Source: DATLLN01 sp963809205 (GTDB lineage: Bacteria; Actinomycetota; Thermoleophilia; Gaiellales; JAICJC01). From it: a stretch of DNA of 64,000 nt. The notes under the pieces were generated by a model, which saw only the letters and a program-made list of their open reading frames with translations, was not told where the DNA came from and did no database searches. How positions within the stretch are numbered: position 1 is the first letter of the stretch; every line of letters begins with the position of its first letter. The DNA lies in assembly GCA_963809205.1 (NCBI GenBank), contig CAWEIS010000025.1:372001-436000 (forward strand), read 5' to 3'. Position numbers and translations under genes: made by a program. This document shows positions 60,293-64,000 of this stretch, piece after piece.

Positions 60293-61790
60293 GTGATCCG
60301 GGACGTCGCCCGCACCCCGGTGGAGCCGACTCTGGTGATCGGCGGCGGCATCGCGCTCGCCAAGGTGGCGGCCACGGCGCCGTTCATGGCCCGCTACGGC
60401 TGGGACCGGGACGAGCTCTACTTCCTCGCGGCGGCCCGCCATCCGGCGTTCGGGTACGTCGACTTCCCGCCGGTCACCGCGTGGATCGGCTGGCTGGTGG
60501 TGCACACCGCCGGGGCATCGCTGATCGCGTTGCGTGCGACCGGGCAGATCGCGGGTGCGGTGGCGGTGGTGCTTGTCGCGCTGATCGCGCGCGAGTTGGG
60601 AGGCGGCCGCGGCGCCCAGGCGCTGGCGGCCGGTGCCTGGGCGCTGACGCCGTTCGCCCTCGGCGCCGGGACGATCTTCCACCCCACGCAGTTCGACGCG
60701 CTGATGTGGCCGGCCGTGCTGTACGTCGCGCTGCGGATCGCGGCCCGTCCGGAGCCGCGGCTGTGGCCGCTGCTGGGCATGCTGGCGGGCATCGGCCTGG
60801 AGACCAAGTACACGATCGTGGTGCTGCTCGCCTGCCTGGTCGCGGCGCTGGCCGCCTCGCCCAGGCGCCGGCTCTACCGCACGCGCGGGCCCTGGGTCGC
60901 CGCGCTGATCGCGGTCCTGTCTGATGGTGCCGAACCTGGCGTGGCAGGCCGTGAACGACTGGCCCAGCGTCGCCTTCTACCCGAGCCAGCAGGCGAAGAC
61001 CGCCGGCGACGCTTCGCCCCTGCTCTTCGTGTTGCAGAGCGTTGCCTTCCTGGGCGCCGCATGGGTGCTGGTCGTGGTCGGGATCATCGCGCTCTGGCGG
61101 CGGCCGGTGCTGCGGCCGTTCGCCGTTGTGCCGGTGCTGGCAACGATGGTGTTCCTGGTCGAGCGCGGACGGAGCTACTACCCGCTGCCGGCGGACGGCA
61201 TGGCCGCCGCGGCCGGTGCCGTCGTGGCCGCGGAGTGGATCCGCGGTGTCCAGTGGGGCGGTAGGGTCGCGATCGCCGCCGCCGTGGCACTGCACGCGCT
61301 CGTGCTGTGGTTCGTCGCGCCGCTGGTCGTCCCGGTGCGGAGCGCGCAGTGGGTAGTGCGCTCCGGTGCCTGGGACTCGTCGTTCTACGGCGACGAGCTC
61401 GGCTGGCCGGCGTTCGTCGCACAGACCGCTGCCGCCTGGCGGTCGCTGCCGCCGTCGTTCCGCGCCGACGCGGCGGTGGTCGCCCAGAACTACGGCGAGG
61501 CGGGGGCGCTGGCCCGTACCGGCGCCGCGCATGGCCTGCCCCAGCCGCTCAGTGGCCACCTGTCGTGGCAGTACTGGCGGCCTGCCGACCTGCCCCAGCG
61601 GCACATGCTCGCCGTCGGTTTCGACGGCCGGGACCTCGACCGGATGTGCGCCGGCTGGCGGCCCGTCGGCCACGTTCGCATCCCCTGGCCGATCGACAAC
61701 GACGAGCAGGACCGGCTGCTCGCGGTATGCACGCTGCGCGCGCCGCTCGGCGATCTCTGGTCGCGAGACATCGCCAGCGACACGCTGTAG
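60293..61790 (+). CDS. ArnT/PMT-2-like membrane glycosyltransferase (one frame break)
   Basis: A GT-C fold protein of about 498 residues: the first extracytoplasmic loop WDRDELYFLAAARHPAFGYVDFPPVTAWIG carries the catalytic-type Asp-Glu, then about ten helices and a soluble C-terminal domain. One extra base near 60921 breaks the frame between ALIAVL and MVPNLAWQAVNDWPSVAFY. It transfers sugars from a polyprenyl carrier to a surface acceptor. GTG start 19 bases after tetR. Confidence 0.82.
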
Positions 61791-61793
61791 GAA

Positions 61794-62159
61794 TCAGGCG
61801 CCCGCGGCCGTCGCCTGGTGACGGGTCTGGTCGAGCGCGGGCGCGGCGGCTGCGATGACATCCGGCGATCTCGTCCGGCGGGAACCGGTTGGCGGCGATC
61901 ACCAGGCGGAAGTTGGCCGGGTCGTCCAGGCGCCGGCCGTAGTAACCGTTGCTGTGCGACAGGTCGGGGAGCTCGAACGCGGCTCCCGTGCGGGTCACCT
62001 CGTAGCGGGCGAGGAAGTCGTCGGCCGGATCGAGGAAGCCGATCGCCTCCGTGCGTCGCGGCCCGGCCGGTCCGGGAACTCCCCGAACGGGTCGATCGTC
62101 ACCGTCGTGGAGCTCCCGGTGAGCGTGAAGGCGGACTGTCCGTACCAGCGAACCTGCAT
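61794..62159 (-). CDS. Short protein with metallo-beta-lactamase-like N-terminus (frame-broken or internally deleted)
   Basis: ATG 62159 opens MQVRWYGQSAFTLTG and TVTIDPFG, the first strands of UlaG-like metallo-beta-lactamase-fold hydrolases. The catalytic H-x-H-x-D-H block is missing. The segment TEAIGFLDPADDFLARYEV could be the matching C-terminal strand, followed by an unfamiliar tail (SHSNGYYGRRLDDPANFRLV). A missing base near 62068 and an extra base near 61866 are needed to join the parts. Probably a remnant with the middle deleted. Confidence 0.4.
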
Positions 62160-62186
62160 CGACGATCATTTCTTTACGTGAAAGTC

Positions 62187-62248
62187 AGATTAGCACGCAG
62201 ATTATCCATTTGATGGGCACTCTCGCCTGGAGATGCACCTGCTAATCT
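62187..62248. promoter_or_regulatory. AT-rich control region with an inverted repeat upstream of the MerR-MFS gene
   Basis: AGATTAGCA (62187-62195) and TGCTAATCT (62240-62248) are perfect 9-base inverted repeats 44 bases apart, within about 120 bases of markedly AT-rich DNA between the short minus-strand gene and GTG 62287. A loop-forming or paired regulator site is plausible; which protein binds is unknown. Confidence 0.5.
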
Positions 62249-62286
62249 CACAAGCACGTCATTTTTCCCGGATCAGAAGGAGCAGG

Positions 62287-64000
62287 GTGGCAGTCGACAT
62301 CGAGAAGTTCAGGATCGGGGAGCTGGCGCGCCGGGTGGGCGCGACGCCCCGCACCGTCCGCTACTACGAGGAGATCGGCCTGCTGCCGGGCGGCGACCGG
62401 CCGGAGGGCACGCATCGGCTGTACGACGCGACCGACGAGGCGCGTCTCCGCGACCTGCTGCGGATCCGCGACCTGCTCGGGCTGTCGCTGACCGAGCTGC
62501 AGGAGTGGGTGGCGGCAGAGGACGCGCGTGCGCTGCTGCGCGAGCGGTGGAACGCGACGCCGGCGCCTGACGACGGCACGCGGGCCGCGATCATCCGCGA
62601 GGCGATCGAGCACATCACCACCCAGCTGGGCGTCGTCCGCTCGCGGCGGACCGCCCTCGAGGATCTGGAGGACGAGCTGGCCGCCAAGCGCCGGCACGTC
62701 CGCGACCTGCTGACCGAGTTCGAGCTGAGCGACCCCGTGACCGGGGCCGAGCGCAGCGACCGCTACAAGTGGATCGCGCTGTCGAACACGACCTCGGCGA
62801 TCCTGATGGCGACGATCAACTCGTCGATCGTGCTGATCGCGCTGCCCGACATCTTCCGCGGCATCAACCTCAACCCGCTCGACGCCCGGCAACACCAGCT
62901 ACCTGCTGTGGATGATCATGGGCTTCCTGGTCGTCACCGCCGTGCTGGTGGTCAGCTTCGGCCGGCTCGGCGACATGTACGGCCGGGTGCGCATGTTCAA
63001 CGCTCGGCTTCGCGATCTTCACGGTGTTCTCGATGCTGCTGTCGCTCACCTGGATGGACGGCACGCGCGGCGGCGCTGTGGATGATCGTGATGCGGATCG
63101 TCCAGGGCGTCGGCGGCGCGCTGCTGATCGCGCAACTCGGCCGCGATCCTGACCGACGCGTTCCCGCACGACCAGCGCGGCCTGGCGCTCGGCATCAACG
63201 CGGTCGCCGGCATCGCCGGCTCGTTCATCGGCCTGGTGCTGGGCGGCATCCTCGGCCCGATCGACTGGCGGCTGGTGTTCCTGGTCTCCGTGCCGGTCGG
63301 CCTGTTCGGCACGGTCTGGGCGTACTGGAAGCTGCGAGGAGCGCGGCATCCGCCAGCCGGCCACGCATCGACTGGTGGGGCAACGTCACCTTCGCCGCCG
63401 GGCCTGATCCTGGTCCTGGTCGGCGATCACCTACGGCATCCAGCCGTACGGCGGCCACACGATGGGCTGGACCGAACCCGTAGGTGCTCGGCTCGAGCTG
63501 ATCGGCGGCGCTGGTGCTGCTGGTGGTGTTCGTGTGCGATCGAGCTGCGGGTCGAGCGACCCGATGTTCCGGCTCGGCCTGTTCCGGATCCGCGCGTTCA
63601 CCGCCGGCAACATCGCCAGCCTGCTGGCCTCGCTCGGCCGCGGCGGGCTGATGTTCATGCTGATCATCTGGCTGCAGGGCATCTGGCTGCCGCTGCACGG
63701 CTACAGCTTCGAGCAGACGCCGCTGTGGGCCGGCATCTACATGCTGCCGCTGACGGTCGGCTTCCTGGTCGCCGGGCCGGCGTCCGGCTGGCTGTCCGAC
63801 CGCTTCGGCGCGCGGCCGTTCGCGACCGGCGGCATGCTGATCGCCGCGCTGCGCTTCTTCCTGCTCGAGCTGCTGCCGGTCGACTTCGGCTACTGGCTGG
63901 TTCGCCGCGCTGCTGCTGCTGAACGGGCTCGGCATGGGCCTGTTCGCCTCGCCCAACCAGGCCGGGATCATGAACAGCCTGCCGGCCAACCGGCGCGGCG
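62287..64000 (+). CDS. MerR-type regulator fused to an EmrB/QacA-type MFS exporter (3' truncated, many frame breaks)
   Basis: GTG 62287 follows an AAGGAG site at 62277-62282. Residues 1-150 are a MerR regulator (FRIGELARRVGATPRTVRYYEEIGLLPGG, then a dimer helix). Without any stop the same frame continues SDRYKWIALSNTTSAILMATINSSIVLIALPDIFRGI, the first helix of a 14-helix drug exporter. From 62889 on, at least twelve single-base insertions break the frame; repaired, the known blocks appear (SFGRLGDMYGRVRMFN, MRIVQGVGGALLIANSAA, LGINAVAGIAGSFIGLVLGG, GWLSDRFGARPFATGG). The gene runs past the window end. Confidence 0.75.

Overview
The window is high-GC (roughly 70 percent by eye), gene-dense bacterial chromosome with GTG starts, GTGA/ATGA gene overlaps and many SDR, enolase-superfamily and LacI genes. 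It points to Actinomycetota, most likely class Thermoleophilia. The best taxonomic marker is the exported protein at 57480-58133: its N-terminus (transmembrane 'STIALFVALGGVSYAA' followed by 'LPPGSVGTKQI') is a pattern I know from Solirubrobacterales/Gaiellales relatives. No phage, insertion sequence or CRISPR array was found. About 20 genes carry frame breaks. Nearly all are repaired by removing one base, and they crowd in the last 1.1 kb, so they look like sequencing errors rather than gene decay.

Layout. 1-5.3 kb: end of a CtpE-like P-type ATPase, a glutamine-amidotransferase-like gene with a 52-residue zinc ribbon, and a GNAT/amidohydrolase/Rieske/SDR operon. 5.3-16.9 kb: membrane acyltransferase, small-molecule kinase, methyltransferase, VIT family, MFS, a polyamine-type ABC importer lacking its ATPase, and a glycosyltransferase. 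16.9-23.6 kb: an MMPL/RND protein with a very long coiled coil, selD, secG, tRNA-Leu(GAG), a C45 acyltransferase and a glutaredoxin-GNAT fusion. 23.6-51.2 kb: a large carbon-acid catabolic island. 51.2-64 kb: ECF sigma factor, transporters, PadR, an encapsulin/encapsulated-ferritin locus with an unrecognised repeat protein, Ku, a TetR/flavin monooxygenase pair, a glycosyltransferase and a MerR-MFS fusion that runs off the end.

The island holds four enolase-superfamily dehydratase-like proteins, seven SDR-fold proteins (one apparently non-catalytic), an epimerase, two zinc dehydrogenases, an SMP-30 lactonase, a DapA-type aldolase, an RraA-type protein, a CaiB/BaiF CoA-transferase, a MaoC hydratase, E1 alpha/beta of a 2-oxoacid dehydrogenase, an APC permease and a solute-binding-like protein. 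The inferred logic is lactone opening, acid-sugar dehydration, oxidation of the 2-keto-3-deoxy acid, then aldol cleavage or oxidative decarboxylation. Two LacI regulators and one GntR regulator lie inside it. I find five LacI-type palindromes in the left part and two identical-architecture TGATC-N3-GATCA sites in the right part, at promoters of the genes concerned, so the island looks like two interlocked regulons. The substrate cannot be named from sequence.

Three perfect or near-perfect palindromes with the core GGGGTC-W-GACCCC sit only between convergent genes and supply stop codons to the flanking genes. The encapsulin operon's first gene, an 81-residue acidic protein made of four exact-length 17-residue repeats, is the best candidate here for an undescribed component.
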